DNA of 36,498 nt from Thermomicrobiales bacterium. Its GTDB lineage: Bacteria; Chloroflexota; Chloroflexia; Thermomicrobiales; UBA6265. This document shows, in pieces, positions 23,820-31,611 of the stretch. The notes beneath the pieces are model-generated. The model did no database searches, had not been told where the DNA came from, and saw nothing but the letters and a program-made list of their open reading frames with translations. Position numbers and translations under genes: made by a program. The stretch spans positions 1 through 36,498 of the forward strand of contig JADYYO010000199.1 of NCBI GenBank assembly GCA_020853615.1, written 5' to 3'. Position 1 is the first letter of the stretch, and each line of letters starts with the position of its first letter.

Positions 23820-24822
23820 GCCAGCGCTGGCCGCCCTGGTCCTGATCGTGGTGCTGGGGCTCGGCTTCGACTTCGTCAACGGCTTTCACGACACTGCCAA
23901 TGCGATCGCGACTTCCGTGGCGACGCGCGTCCTGTCGCCGGGGCAGGCGGTGAGCATGGCGGCGATCCTCAACGTGGTCGGCGCCCTGAGCGGCACCGCG
24001 GTCGCGAGCACCGTCGGCCGCGGCATCGTGCCGCCGGAGGTCGCCACCCAGCAGCTCGTCGCGTCCGCGCTGATCTCCGCGATCATCTGGAACCTCATCA
24101 CCTGGTGGCTCGCCATCCCCTCCAGCTCGAGCCACGCCCTCATCTTCTCGATCGTCGGGGCGGGCATCGCGGCCGGCGGGGCGCGGGCCATTCAGGTCGA
24201 GGGGCTGGTCAAGACCTTTCAGGGCCTCGCCTTCTCGCCGGTCCTCGGCTTCGTCGCCGCGCTCCTCCTCCTCATGCTCCTCCTCTGGCTCTTCGCGCGC
24301 CAACGCCCGCTGTTTGTCAGCCGCCTCTTCGGCCGCCTGCAGATCATCTCGGCCGCCTACATGGCCTTCAGCCACGGCAGCAACGACGCGCAGAAGACGA
24401 TGGGCGTGCTGACGATGGCGCTCGCCAGCTACTACGGCTGGACCGGCGACGAGTGGGCCGTCCCCTTCTGGGTGATCCTCGCCGCCGCGGGCGCGATGGG
24501 GATGGGAACCGCGATGGGTGGCTGGCGGATCGTGAAGACGATGGGGCTCGGCGTCGTCGAGCTGCGCCCGATCGACGGCTTCGCGGCGGAGACCGCGGCG
24601 GCGACGGTGATCGAGATCGCCAGCCGCCTCGGCATCCCGGTCTCGACAACCCACGTCATCTCCTCCGCCATCCTCGGGGTCGGGGCGACACGCAGCCTCT
24701 CGGCCGTTCGCTGGGGCGTCGCCGGGCGCATCGTGACCGCCTGGTTGGTGACGCTCCCCGCCTGCATCCTCATTGCCTGGGTGGTCTACAACGTGCTCCG
24801 GTTCATCACGGGCCATCAGTAG
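23812..24822 (+). CDS. pit: PiT family inorganic phosphate transporter
   Basis: A 336-aa, about ten-helix cation/metal-phosphate symporter. Both PiT signatures are present: 'DFVNGFHDTANAIATSVATRVLSP' near the N-terminus and 'AFSHGSNDAQKTMGV' in the middle; a late 'IPVSTTHVISSAILGVG' parallels the early 'IPSSSSHALIFSIVGAG'. The ATG overlaps the end of the DUF47 frame, so the two are translationally coupled. It imports phosphate (or sulfate in some homologues) with H+ or Na+. Length is in the range of short bacterial PitA-like proteins. Confidence 0.94.
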   Translation: MVEPALAALVLIVVLGLGFDFVNGFHDTANAIATSVATRVLSPGQAVSMAAILNVVGALSGTAVASTVGRGIVPPEVATQQLVASALISAIIWNLITWWLAIPSSSSHALIFSIVGAGIAAGGARAIQVEGLVKTFQGLAFSPVLGFVAALLLLMLLLWLFARQRPLFVSRLFGRLQIISAAYMAFSHGSNDAQKTMGVLTMALASYYGWTGDEWAVPFWVILAAAGAMGMGTAMGGWRIVKTMGLGVVELRPIDGFAAETAAATVIEIASRLGIPVSTTHVISSAILGVGATRSLSAVRWGVAGRIVTAWLVTLPACILIAWVVYNVLRFITGHQ

Positions 24823-24852
24823 CCCGCACGACGGCGGAAAGGGCAACGATCC

Positions 24853-25830
24853 ATGGAACTCGGCGGTCTCCACCATGTCACGGCGGTGACGGCGAATGCG
24901 CCGCTCAACCTCGACTTCTACACCAACCTCCTCGGCCTGCGGCTCGTCAAGAAGACCGTCAACCAGGACGACGTCTCGGCCTATCACCTCTTCTACGGCG
25001 ACGAGGTCGGCAACCCCGGCACGGAGCTGACCTTCTTCGACTGGGACCGCATCGGCCCCAATCGCCCCGGCACTGGCGGCATCGTGCAGACCGGCCTGCG
25101 TGTGACGGACGAGGCCGCGCTCGACTGGTGGATGCGCCGCCTCGACGCGGCGGGGATCGCGCACGGCGGCATCGAGCAGATCGCCGGCTACCCGACGGTC
25201 CGCTTCGCCGACCCGGAGGGGCAGCAACTGGCGCTGGTCGCCGGCGGCGAGAACCCCGGCTTCACCCCCTGGCGGCAGAGCCCGGTCCCCGCCGAGCATC
25301 AGATCCGGGGCCTGAACCATGTCCTCCTCGCCGTCGACCGCCTCGGCCCGACGGCGCGCACCCTCACTGACGTCCTTGGCTTCCGCCACGTCGGCAACGA
25401 CCCCTCGCCCGACAACTCCTCGCTCGCCATCGCCATCTTCGAGAGCGGGCCGGGCGGGCCGGGAACGCAGGTGCGCGTCGAGGAGCGGCCGAACATGCCA
25501 CCGACCGAGCTGGGGAGCGGCGGCGTCCATCACGTCGCCTTCCGCGCGCCGAACGATTCGGAGCACCGCGCCTGGCGCGACCGGGTCCGCGCGGCGGGCC
25601 TCGGCATCACCGATGTGATCGACCGCTACTACTTCAAGTCGCTCTACTTCCGGGAGCCGGGTCGCATCCTCTTCGAGATCGCCACCGACGGCCCCGGCTT
25701 CGCCACCGACGAAGACGTGGCGCACCTCGGCGAGCGGCTGGCGCTGCCCCCCTTCCTGGAGCCGCACCGCGCCGCCATCGAAGCCGGGCTCCGGCCGCTC
25801 AGGTCGCCAGTCACCACGCCAGGTGCGTGA
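24853..25830 (+). CDS. VOC-family ring-cleaving dioxygenase (MhqO/PcpA-like)
   Basis: A 325-aa protein with two vicinal-oxygen-chelate modules. It starts 'GLHHVTAVTANAPLNLDFYTNLLGLRLVKKTVNQDD', the hallmark of the hydroquinone ring-cleaving dioxygenase group (MhqO, LinE, PcpA). Probable Fe(II) ligands are His7/His8, His226/His227 in GGVHHVAF and Glu275 in ILFEIATD. The role is extradiol cleavage of (chloro)hydroquinones or detoxification of quinones. GAAAGGG precedes the ATG, 30 bp after the PiT gene; cotranscription is possible but no functional link is evident. Confidence 0.88.
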   Translation: MELGGLHHVTAVTANAPLNLDFYTNLLGLRLVKKTVNQDDVSAYHLFYGDEVGNPGTELTFFDWDRIGPNRPGTGGIVQTGLRVTDEAALDWWMRRLDAAGIAHGGIEQIAGYPTVRFADPEGQQLALVAGGENPGFTPWRQSPVPAEHQIRGLNHVLLAVDRLGPTARTLTDVLGFRHVGNDPSPDNSSLAIAIFESGPGGPGTQVRVEERPNMPPTELGSGGVHHVAFRAPNDSEHRAWRDRVRAAGLGITDVIDRYYFKSLYFREPGRILFEIATDGPGFATDEDVAHLGERLALPPFLEPHRAAIEAGLRPLRSPVTTPGA

Positions 25831-26260
25831 CGACCGCGGCAGAGATCTGCATCCGTGTGCGTAAAGTGGATGCACCGCGAAATTGGCCGTGTCACCTTGT
25901 GCCCCCGCGCCTCAGACACAGGAACTTGTGCAAGGTGGCGCGCCACGAAGGGGCCGTGACCGCGTCGTGACGCACGGCGCCGGCCAGGGCAGCGGAAGAT
26001 CACTCGGCCAGGAGCTAGCGAGAGACGGGGCGCAAGCCCGGCCATCCAACCTGGAGCCGCCACATTGCGTCGCCTCCAGGCTCTCCACCCGGGTCCACGA
26101 TCGATGTCTGCTGCCGCGGCGCCACAGCGGCGTGACGCAACCGGCTCCCAAACGAGCGACCACTCTCATTCTGTCGCCATCTGGCCCGCCTGTTACGCTT
26201 CGTCTGCACCATGATGGAAGCGCGATCGTGCCTCCGCGAAGGACCTTTGGAGGGATCCCC
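25831..26260. other. Intergenic region upstream of the secreted hydrolase
   Basis: A 430-bp region. A perfect 7-bp inverted repeat TGCATCC (25848-25854) and GGATGCA (25868-25874) with a 13-nt spacer lies shortly after the dioxygenase stop and may be a hairpin or an operator. I see no further gene, no convincing promoter and no repeat. Confidence 0.45.
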
Positions 26261-27802
26261 ATGACCATTACCGGCCGCGCGAGGCGGCTCGTCTTCATCA
26301 TGGCGTTCCTGCTTGCCGTCGCCCCGCTGGCGACCGCTCGGGCGCAGACCCCGGTTCCCGCGGTCGAATGGGCGCCCTGCGCCTCGCTCCTGCCCGAGAT
26401 GGCGACGCCGGTCGTGCTGCCGCCGGAGCTGGAGTGCGCCTCCATCCTCGTCCCGCTCGATTACGCCGACCCGGCGGGGGACCAGATCGCCATCGGCTTC
26501 AATCGCCTCCCCGCGCGCGACCCCGGGCGGCGCATCGGCAGCCTGATCGTCAACCCGGGTGGTCCGGGCGGCAGCGCCAGCGAGCTGGTGGCCGGCGCGG
26601 CGCTCGGCGTCCCGATCTTCTCCGATGTCGTGCGCGACCACTTCGACCTCATCGGCCTCGACCCGCGCGGCGTCGGCATGAGCAGCCCCGTCCGCTGCGA
26701 TCCCGAGCTCTACAACCAGGTCGTCCCGCGATTTCCTCGAGGTCAGGCCGAATTCGAGGCCCTGCTCTCCTACAACAAGGCGCTCGGCGAGAGCTGCCTG
26801 GCGATGACCGGGCCGCTGCTCGGGCACATCGACACCGTCAGCGCGGCGCGCGACATCGAGGCGGTGCGCCTCGCGCTCGGCGGGGAGCCGCTCAATTTCC
26901 TCGGCATCTCGTACGGAAGCCAGCTCGGCGCGCAGTACGCGGCGCTCTACCCGGAGACGATCCGCGTCATGGCGCTCGACGGCGCGCTGGAGCACAGCGT
27001 CTCCGAAATCACCCTCTTCGCCGACGAAACCTCCGCCTACGAGCGAAGCTTCGATCGCTTCGTCGCCTGGTGCGACGCCGACCCTGCCTGCGCGCTGCAT
27101 GGCGCAGACGCCGGTGCGCTCTTCGACCGGCTCGTCGCCCAGGCAGACCACGAGCCTGTCCCCGCTCCCGCTTGCGCCAGCGGCGAGGCCCCGCGCCCCT
27201 GCCTGCCAGCTGTCAGTGGCGAGGATATCCGCATCGGCGCGCAGGAGTTGCTCCTCTTCAGGGAGGAGCTTTCTCGGTTCGGCATCGAGGGGTGGAACGC
27301 GCTCGCCGAGGCGCTGCGCGCGGCGGACGCGGGCGACGCCAGCGCGCTCTCGCGCCCGCTTGCGTCCGGCCCGGTCGACAACACCCTCTTCGCCGGGCTG
27401 GCGATCGCCTGCCTCGACTATCCGACCGCTAGCGAGAGCTTCGCCGATCTGGCCGCACGGGAGCGGCTCGGGCGAGTCGTCGCGCCGCACATGCGAGGCG
27501 CGGGGCAGAGCTGGACGATTCTGGCCGGCTGCATCGGCTGGCCTGTTCCCGTTGCCAATCCGCCACACCCGCTAAACGTGCGAGGCGTCCCGCCGATCCT
27601 GATTGTCAACTCCACCTACGACCCCTCTACGAGCTACGCCTGGGCCCTCGGCCTGCAGGCGCAGATCGAAGGGAGCGTGCTGCTGACGCGCGACGGAGAC
27701 GGCCACACCTCGGCGCTGCTCCCCGGCGAGACGCGCGACGCCATCGACCACTACCTGCTGACGGGGAAGACGCCACCGCCGAACACGGTCTATGCCACCT
27801 GA
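26261..27802 (+). CDS. Secreted alpha/beta hydrolase, tripeptidyl aminopeptidase (TAP) type
   Basis: A 513-aa exported hydrolase. A signal peptide is seen at 1-28 (RARR, hydrophobic core, then ATARAQ). The oxyanion-hole region 'NPGGPGGSA' is near 98-106, 'DLIGLDPRGVGMSSPVRC' near 129-146, nucleophile Ser217 in GISYGS, probable acid Asp in NSTYDPST (about 465) and His in DGHTSALL (about 486). The C-terminal part is a TAP-like domain. Homologues such as Streptomyces SlpD/E and Tap release peptides or hydrolyse esters outside the cell. Cysteines at 40, 59, 146, 179 and others could form disulfides. Start follows GGAGGG; its stop overlaps the next gene by 11 bases. Confidence 0.9.
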   Translation: MTITGRARRLVFIMAFLLAVAPLATARAQTPVPAVEWAPCASLLPEMATPVVLPPELECASILVPLDYADPAGDQIAIGFNRLPARDPGRRIGSLIVNPGGPGGSASELVAGAALGVPIFSDVVRDHFDLIGLDPRGVGMSSPVRCDPELYNQVVPRFPRGQAEFEALLSYNKALGESCLAMTGPLLGHIDTVSAARDIEAVRLALGGEPLNFLGISYGSQLGAQYAALYPETIRVMALDGALEHSVSEITLFADETSAYERSFDRFVAWCDADPACALHGADAGALFDRLVAQADHEPVPAPACASGEAPRPCLPAVSGEDIRIGAQELLLFREELSRFGIEGWNALAEALRAADAGDASALSRPLASGPVDNTLFAGLAIACLDYPTASESFADLAARERLGRVVAPHMRGAGQSWTILAGCIGWPVPVANPPHPLNVRGVPPILIVNSTYDPSTSYAWALGLQAQIEGSVLLTRDGDGHTSALLPGETRDAIDHYLLTGKTPPPNTVYAT

Positions 27803-29057
27803 TCGGCGCGACCGACGGTCCGGCAGCACCCCCGAGGACGCGCCGCGCTCCTCCTTCGCCCGGGATCGGGACCGCCTCCGGCGCTCTCCCACACTGCAGC
27901 GGCTGCGCGGCATCACCCAGGTCATGCCCGCCAGCGAGCCGGGGCCATTTCAGAACCGGCTGACGCACTCGCTGGCGGTCGCGCGCACCGGGCGCCAGAT
28001 CGCGGAGCACCTGCACTCCCAACCGGAGGGCGAGTGGCGGGCGGCCGAGGCCGGCGGACTCGATGCGCTGGTGGTGGAAGCGGCCTGCCTCGCGCACGAC
28101 CTCGGCCACCCGCCATTTGGGCACGTGGGCGAAGCCGAGCTCGACCGTCTGCTCACGCGGGCCGGATTAGCGGATGGCTTCGAGGCGAACGCGCAGGCGT
28201 TCCGCGTCGTCTGCACGCTCGGTGACGACGACTCGGAAACACCCGGTCTCGACCTGACCCGGGCGACGACCGCCGCGATGCTCAAATACCCCTGGACACG
28301 GTCGGATGCCGGGGAGACATGCGCCAAGTGGGGCGCCTACGAGTCCGAGGCCGCCGACTTCGCCTGGGCGCGCGCCCTCGCGCCGAAAGAAAGCCAGCAG
28401 CCGACCCTCGAGGCGGCGATCATGGATTGGGCGGACGAGGTCGCCTACGCCGTGCTCGATTTCGCCGATTTCACCCGTGCCGGGCTGATTTCGCTGCCGC
28501 GCCTGCTCGCCGACCGGAAGGAGCGCGAGCGCTTCCTGGGTCTTGTCGTCGCGCGGCGGCAGATCCCGCCTGCCGAGCACGAGACGCTCGCCCGCCTTCT
28601 GGAGCGCCTCCTGCGCTCGTGCCCAGCGGCGCGATCGTCTCCCAATGGCCGTCGTTCCACCGCGGGGATCGCCGCCTTCGCCGATACGCTGATCGCGGGC
28701 GCCGTCGCCGCACCAATCATCGCCACGCCTCGAGCGGATGGATCACCGCTTCTGATCAACCCGGAAACGCGGATGACGATCGTGCTCCTGGAAGGGCTGA
28801 CCCGTCACTACGTGATCGACAGCCCGGCGTTGGTCGCCAAACGCGCGGAGCAGGCGGAGATCATCCGCACCCTCTTCGCGGCCCTGGCCGACGTCGCTCC
28901 CTCAGCTCGCGTCCGATCCAACCTTCCGGATTCGCTGCGGTCTCAGCTTCAGAGCGCTGAAACAGAACAGGCACGGCTCCGCATCGTCGCCGATGCCATC
29001 GCGGCGATGAACGAGCGGCAGGCGAAGGCGTTGGCCGGCTGCTGCTCGGGTCGTTAG
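27792..29057 (+). CDS. HD-domain dGTP triphosphohydrolase-like protein
   Basis: A 421-aa HD-superfamily protein of the dGTPase-like type, which splits dNTPs to deoxynucleoside and triphosphate. Conserved pieces are 'FARDRDRLRRSPTLQRLRGITQV' (22-44), 'NRLTHSLAVARTGRQIA' with His59, the HD pair His102-Asp103 in CLAHDLGHPPFGH, 'GFEANAQAFRV' (129-139) and the downstream aspartate in 'IMDWADEVAYAVLDFADF'. It starts inside the end of the hydrolase gene, indicating translational coupling. Short dGTPase homologues are also linked to antiphage nucleotide depletion, but nothing else in the neighbourhood supports a defence island. Confidence 0.88.
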   Translation: MPPDRRDRRSGSTPEDAPRSSFARDRDRLRRSPTLQRLRGITQVMPASEPGPFQNRLTHSLAVARTGRQIAEHLHSQPEGEWRAAEAGGLDALVVEAACLAHDLGHPPFGHVGEAELDRLLTRAGLADGFEANAQAFRVVCTLGDDDSETPGLDLTRATTAAMLKYPWTRSDAGETCAKWGAYESEAADFAWARALAPKESQQPTLEAAIMDWADEVAYAVLDFADFTRAGLISLPRLLADRKERERFLGLVVARRQIPPAEHETLARLLERLLRSCPAARSSPNGRRSTAGIAAFADTLIAGAVAAPIIATPRADGSPLLINPETRMTIVLLEGLTRHYVIDSPALVAKRAEQAEIIRTLFAALADVAPSARVRSNLPDSLRSQLQSAETEQARLRIVADAIAAMNERQAKALAGCCSGR

Positions 29058-29425
29058 CGAACCTGGCGTCAGCCCGATGTGACGTTATTCGACCCAACCT
29101 TCGAATGGATCGCAATCGTGAACTCCCTGATCCCGCTCGTCCTTGTCCAGAAAGTTCGGCGGCACGTCGGCGCTCTCCCGCGCGGCGAAGAAGTCATCCC
29201 AGTTCTCCGGCCGGCGCGGCTGAATGAAATCAGCGGCCACGAGACGCGCACCGTCAGGATGATCGGGATGGAGTGAATCATCTTCCCAGCGAACGGGGTT
29301 GGCGGCGACGTATACCCGGAGCCGCTCGAGCGAGCGCTCGTTGCGGATGACATGCTCGTGGTAGTTCGATTGCCACACCGAAGGGATATGCTCGGGCGGC
29401 ATGGGGCCGAGTCGTTGGGCGAGCA

Positions 29426-29445
29426 GGACACGGCATGCCGTGTCC
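29426..29445. repeat. REP-like palindrome inside the RAYT gene (copy A)
   Basis: GGACACGGCATGCCGTGTCC is a perfect 20-bp palindrome followed by CTACC, within codons 156-162 of the transposase. It differs from the other copies by a symmetric pair of changes (GGGCAC to GGACAC on one arm, matched on the other), so pairing is preserved. Confidence 0.8.
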
Positions 29446-29593
29446 CTACCGGAGTCGTCATTGATCGCCCTGGTGACAGCCCCCTTGAACGAGCGGATGA
29501 TGGTCGGGACCGAGCCAGCAACCGGGTGACCAAACTGTTCCACTGATGACCGGCCTTCGACCCTGCCTGGGGCCGTTGCGCGTTCCCCGGTAG

Positions 29594-29613
29594 GGGCACG
29601 GCATGCCGTGCCC
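29594..29613. repeat. REP-like palindrome inside the RAYT gene (copy B)
   Basis: GGGCACGGCATGCCGTGCCC, a perfect 20-bp palindrome preceded by TAG, within codons 100-106 of the transposase. Identical to the copy at 30091-30110. Confidence 0.85.
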
Positions 29614-30047
29614 ACCTCGGCCCCACGATTATTCTCATCCGAACCAAGCACGATGATGCCGTGCACATGGTTCGGCATGATGACGAAGGCATCCAGCTCA
29701 ACCGCCGGAAAATGTTCCAGAATCGCCTCCCAGCAGCGCCCAATGACCTCTCCAACAGGCGTCAGCCGGACATCGCCATCACGAACATCCGCGAAGATGC
29801 ACGAACGATCTCGGGAACAGATCGTGATGAAGTAGGCGCCGGCCCGCGTGTAGTCGTAGTCACGAAGGCGGATCGAGCGTCGGCGATGCCTCGTGGGATC
29901 AAAGGCCATCGCGTGCTCCTGCCTGGTTGCCCCCTGCATCCTTCTCAACGGCGGGGAGAGGAACCCCTGATGACACTCTCGGATTGTGCCGGCGATCATC
30001 GCACGGAACTCGCCGGCACACAGCGGAAATCGTGTCCATGGGCGCCT

Positions 30048-30067
30048 GGGCACGGCATGCGCGCCCC
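30048..30067. repeat. Degenerate REP-like element upstream of RAYT
   Basis: GGGCACGGCATGCGCGCCCC keeps the left arm of the family and a partly altered right arm, followed by CTAC as in the other copies. It lies 24 bp from the intact copy at 30091-30110, so the two could form a two-repeat (BIME-like) unit. Confidence 0.6.
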
Positions 30068-30090
30068 TACAGCCGACGCCGCCACAGTAG

Positions 30091-30110
30091 GGGCACGGCA
30101 TGCCGTGCCC
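30091..30110. repeat. REP-like palindrome upstream of RAYT (copy C)
   Basis: Perfect 20-bp palindrome identical to copy B, preceded by AGTAG. It is located between the RAYT gene and the sugar ABC operon. Confidence 0.85.
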
Positions 30111-30181
30111 TGTTCAGAGTGCCGCCGCTGATTCCCGGCATCAAGGTTCTGTTTATGCGCTCCCGACGGCAACCGCGATGA

Positions 30182-30210
30182 TTGACGCCCTCTCCACCCG
30201 TTGCTAGCAT
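30182..30210 (+). promoter_or_regulatory. Promoter of the sugar ABC transporter operon
   Basis: TTGACG (30182-30187), 17-nt spacer, TAGCAT (30205-30210). Predicted transcription start near 30217 leaves a leader of about 110 nt. An inverted CGGCTC/GAGCCG pair (30284-30304) lies in the leader shortly before the Shine-Dalgarno. Confidence 0.6.
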
Positions 30211-30327
30211 GCCTCCGCCAAGGCCAGAGCGAACCGAGCATCGATTGCGCCGTCGTCTGGCCTCCTGGCGTGTAGCGCGCGCTCGGCTCATGGCGCGCGA
30301 GCCGTCGATGACCAGACGGAGGAACGC

Positions 30328-31524
30328 ATGGATCGGTATTTGCACCGGCAGTTGGGTCGTCGTGACATGCTCCGCCGCGCCGCCGTTGGCGCCGGCGCGC
30401 TCGGGCTCGGTCTGAGCGGCGCGGGACGCTTGGCCACCACCGCGTGGGCGCAGGACGCCAGCCCCGCCGCCAGCCCGGCGGCGGCCAAATTTGATGCTGC
30501 CGCCTGCTACAAGCCGTTCGGCGACGTGCCGACGGTCCAGTACGAGAAGATTGGCGATCCGCCCTACCGGATCGCCCTCTCCAACTCGTACATCGGCAAT
30601 GTCTGGCGCACGCAGATGATCAAGATGGCGAGGGCCTACTCGCAGACGCCGGAGATCGCTCCCCTCATCAGCAACTTCGAGATCAACACCGCCGACCGCG
30701 ACGATGCCGCGCAGCAGGCCGCTATCGAGAACATGATCTCCAACGGCGCGCAGGCCGTCGTCATCCTCGCCAACACGCCGACGGCGCTTGTGCCGACGGT
30801 GCAGCAGGCCCGGGCCGATGGCATCGTCATCGTCTCCTTCGACACCACCGTCCACACCGATCCGCCCGATCCGTCGATCGACGTCGGCGTCGCCGTCAAC
30901 GAGGACCAGGTCGAGATGGGCCGCCGCTGGGCCCAGTTCCTGGTCGATCAGACCGGAGGCAAGGGCAAGATCCTGATGGTCAATGGCGTCCAGGGGACCG
31001 GCGTCGACACGGAGCGCCGCCAGGGCGCATCCGAGGTCTGGGCGCAGCACCCCGACATCACCACCGTTGAGGTGATTGGCGACTGGGATCCGGGCAAGGC
31101 GCAGACCGCGACCGCGACCGCGCTCGCGGCCAACCCCGATTTCGCCGGCGTCTGGTGCCAGGGCGGCACGGATGGCGTGGTGCGCGCCTTCCTCGACGCC
31201 GGCCGGCCGCTCGTGCCGATCGCCGGCGAGGCGGAGAACGGCTTCCGCAAGCAGATGCTGGAGTACAAGGATCAGTTCCAGGGGCTCTCCATCGGGCAGT
31301 CGCCGGGGCTGGTCTGCGTCTCGATGCGCGCCGCGCTCAGCCTCCTCATGGGCGAGCCGGTGCCGCAGGCGGTCTCCGTGCCGCTGCCGTCGGCGACCAC
31401 CGCCGAGCTGGTTCCGGGCGTCAACGTCTTCCCGAATGCTCCGGACAACTTCTTCACGGCGACCAGCATCCCCGACTGCGGCGTCGCGCTCTCCTTCGAG
31501 GAGGTCGACAAGCAGAAGGTTTAG
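30328..31524 (+). CDS. CUT2-type sugar ABC transporter substrate-binding protein (Tat-exported)
   Basis: A 398-aa extracytoplasmic binding protein. The N-terminus carries a twin-arginine motif (GRRDMLRRAA, Arg11-Arg12), a hydrophobic core and a TAWAQ cleavage region near residue 41, followed by the low-complexity linker DASPAASPAA. The mature part is a Peripla_BP_4 ribose/galactose-type fold with 'IALSNSYIGNVWRTQMIKMA', 'AAIENMISNGAQAVVILANTPTALVPTVQQARADGIVIVSFDTTV' and 'ANPDFAGVWCQGGTDGVVRAFLDAG'. GGAGG precedes the ATG. It captures a pentose/hexose or related ligand for the downstream ATPase and permeases; which one cannot be told. Confidence 0.92.
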   Translation: MDRYLHRQLGRRDMLRRAAVGAGALGLGLSGAGRLATTAWAQDASPAASPAAAKFDAAACYKPFGDVPTVQYEKIGDPPYRIALSNSYIGNVWRTQMIKMARAYSQTPEIAPLISNFEINTADRDDAAQQAAIENMISNGAQAVVILANTPTALVPTVQQARADGIVIVSFDTTVHTDPPDPSIDVGVAVNEDQVEMGRRWAQFLVDQTGGKGKILMVNGVQGTGVDTERRQGASEVWAQHPDITTVEVIGDWDPGKAQTATATALAANPDFAGVWCQGGTDGVVRAFLDAGRPLVPIAGEAENGFRKQMLEYKDQFQGLSIGQSPGLVCVSMRAALSLLMGEPVPQAVSVPLPSATTAELVPGVNVFPNAPDNFFTATSIPDCGVALSFEEVDKQKV

Positions 31525-31535
31525 CCGACAGGATG

Positions 31536-31557
31536 GGGGCGCGGTCTGCCGCGCCCC
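31536..31557 (+). repeat. Strong hairpin between binding-protein and ATPase genes
   Basis: GGGGCGCGG (31536-31544), loop TCTG, CCGCGCCCC (31549-31557), a perfect 9-bp stem 11 bp after the binding-protein stop. There is no T-run, so it is more likely a 3'-end stabiliser or partial attenuator that lets the binding protein be made in excess, as in many ABC operons. Confidence 0.65.
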
Positions 31558-31611
31558 GCTCCCTGACCGCACCGATTTCCATCCCCGGAGTTCGAGGGAG
31601 TCTCTTCGCGC

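Larger units (their letters stand above)
29085..29909 (-). mobile_element. REP-associated tyrosine transposase (RAYT, Y1/IS200-like)
   Basis: A 274-aa Y1 HUH transposase of the RAYT group. The start 'TRHRRRSIRLRDYDYTRAGAYFITICSRDR' is typical. The HUH motif is His81-Val-His83 in MPNHVHGIIVL, and the catalytic Tyr200 lies in YVAANPVRW, preceded by 'VWQSNYHEHVIRNERSLERLR'. Start ATG 29909 has GGAG 9 nt upstream. It is longer than common RAYTs because two variable loops carry insertions; each contains a 20-bp palindrome of the same family as that outside the gene (29594-29613 and 29426-29445), read in frame as GTACRA and DTACRV. RAYTs are usually domesticated single-copy genes that mobilise REP palindromes. 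Confidence 0.9.

Noticed and set aside
27792-29057. Antiphage defence role for the dGTPase-like gene
   Set aside because: Neighbours are a secreted hydrolase and a RAYT, with no other defence gene. Housekeeping nucleotide control is equally likely.
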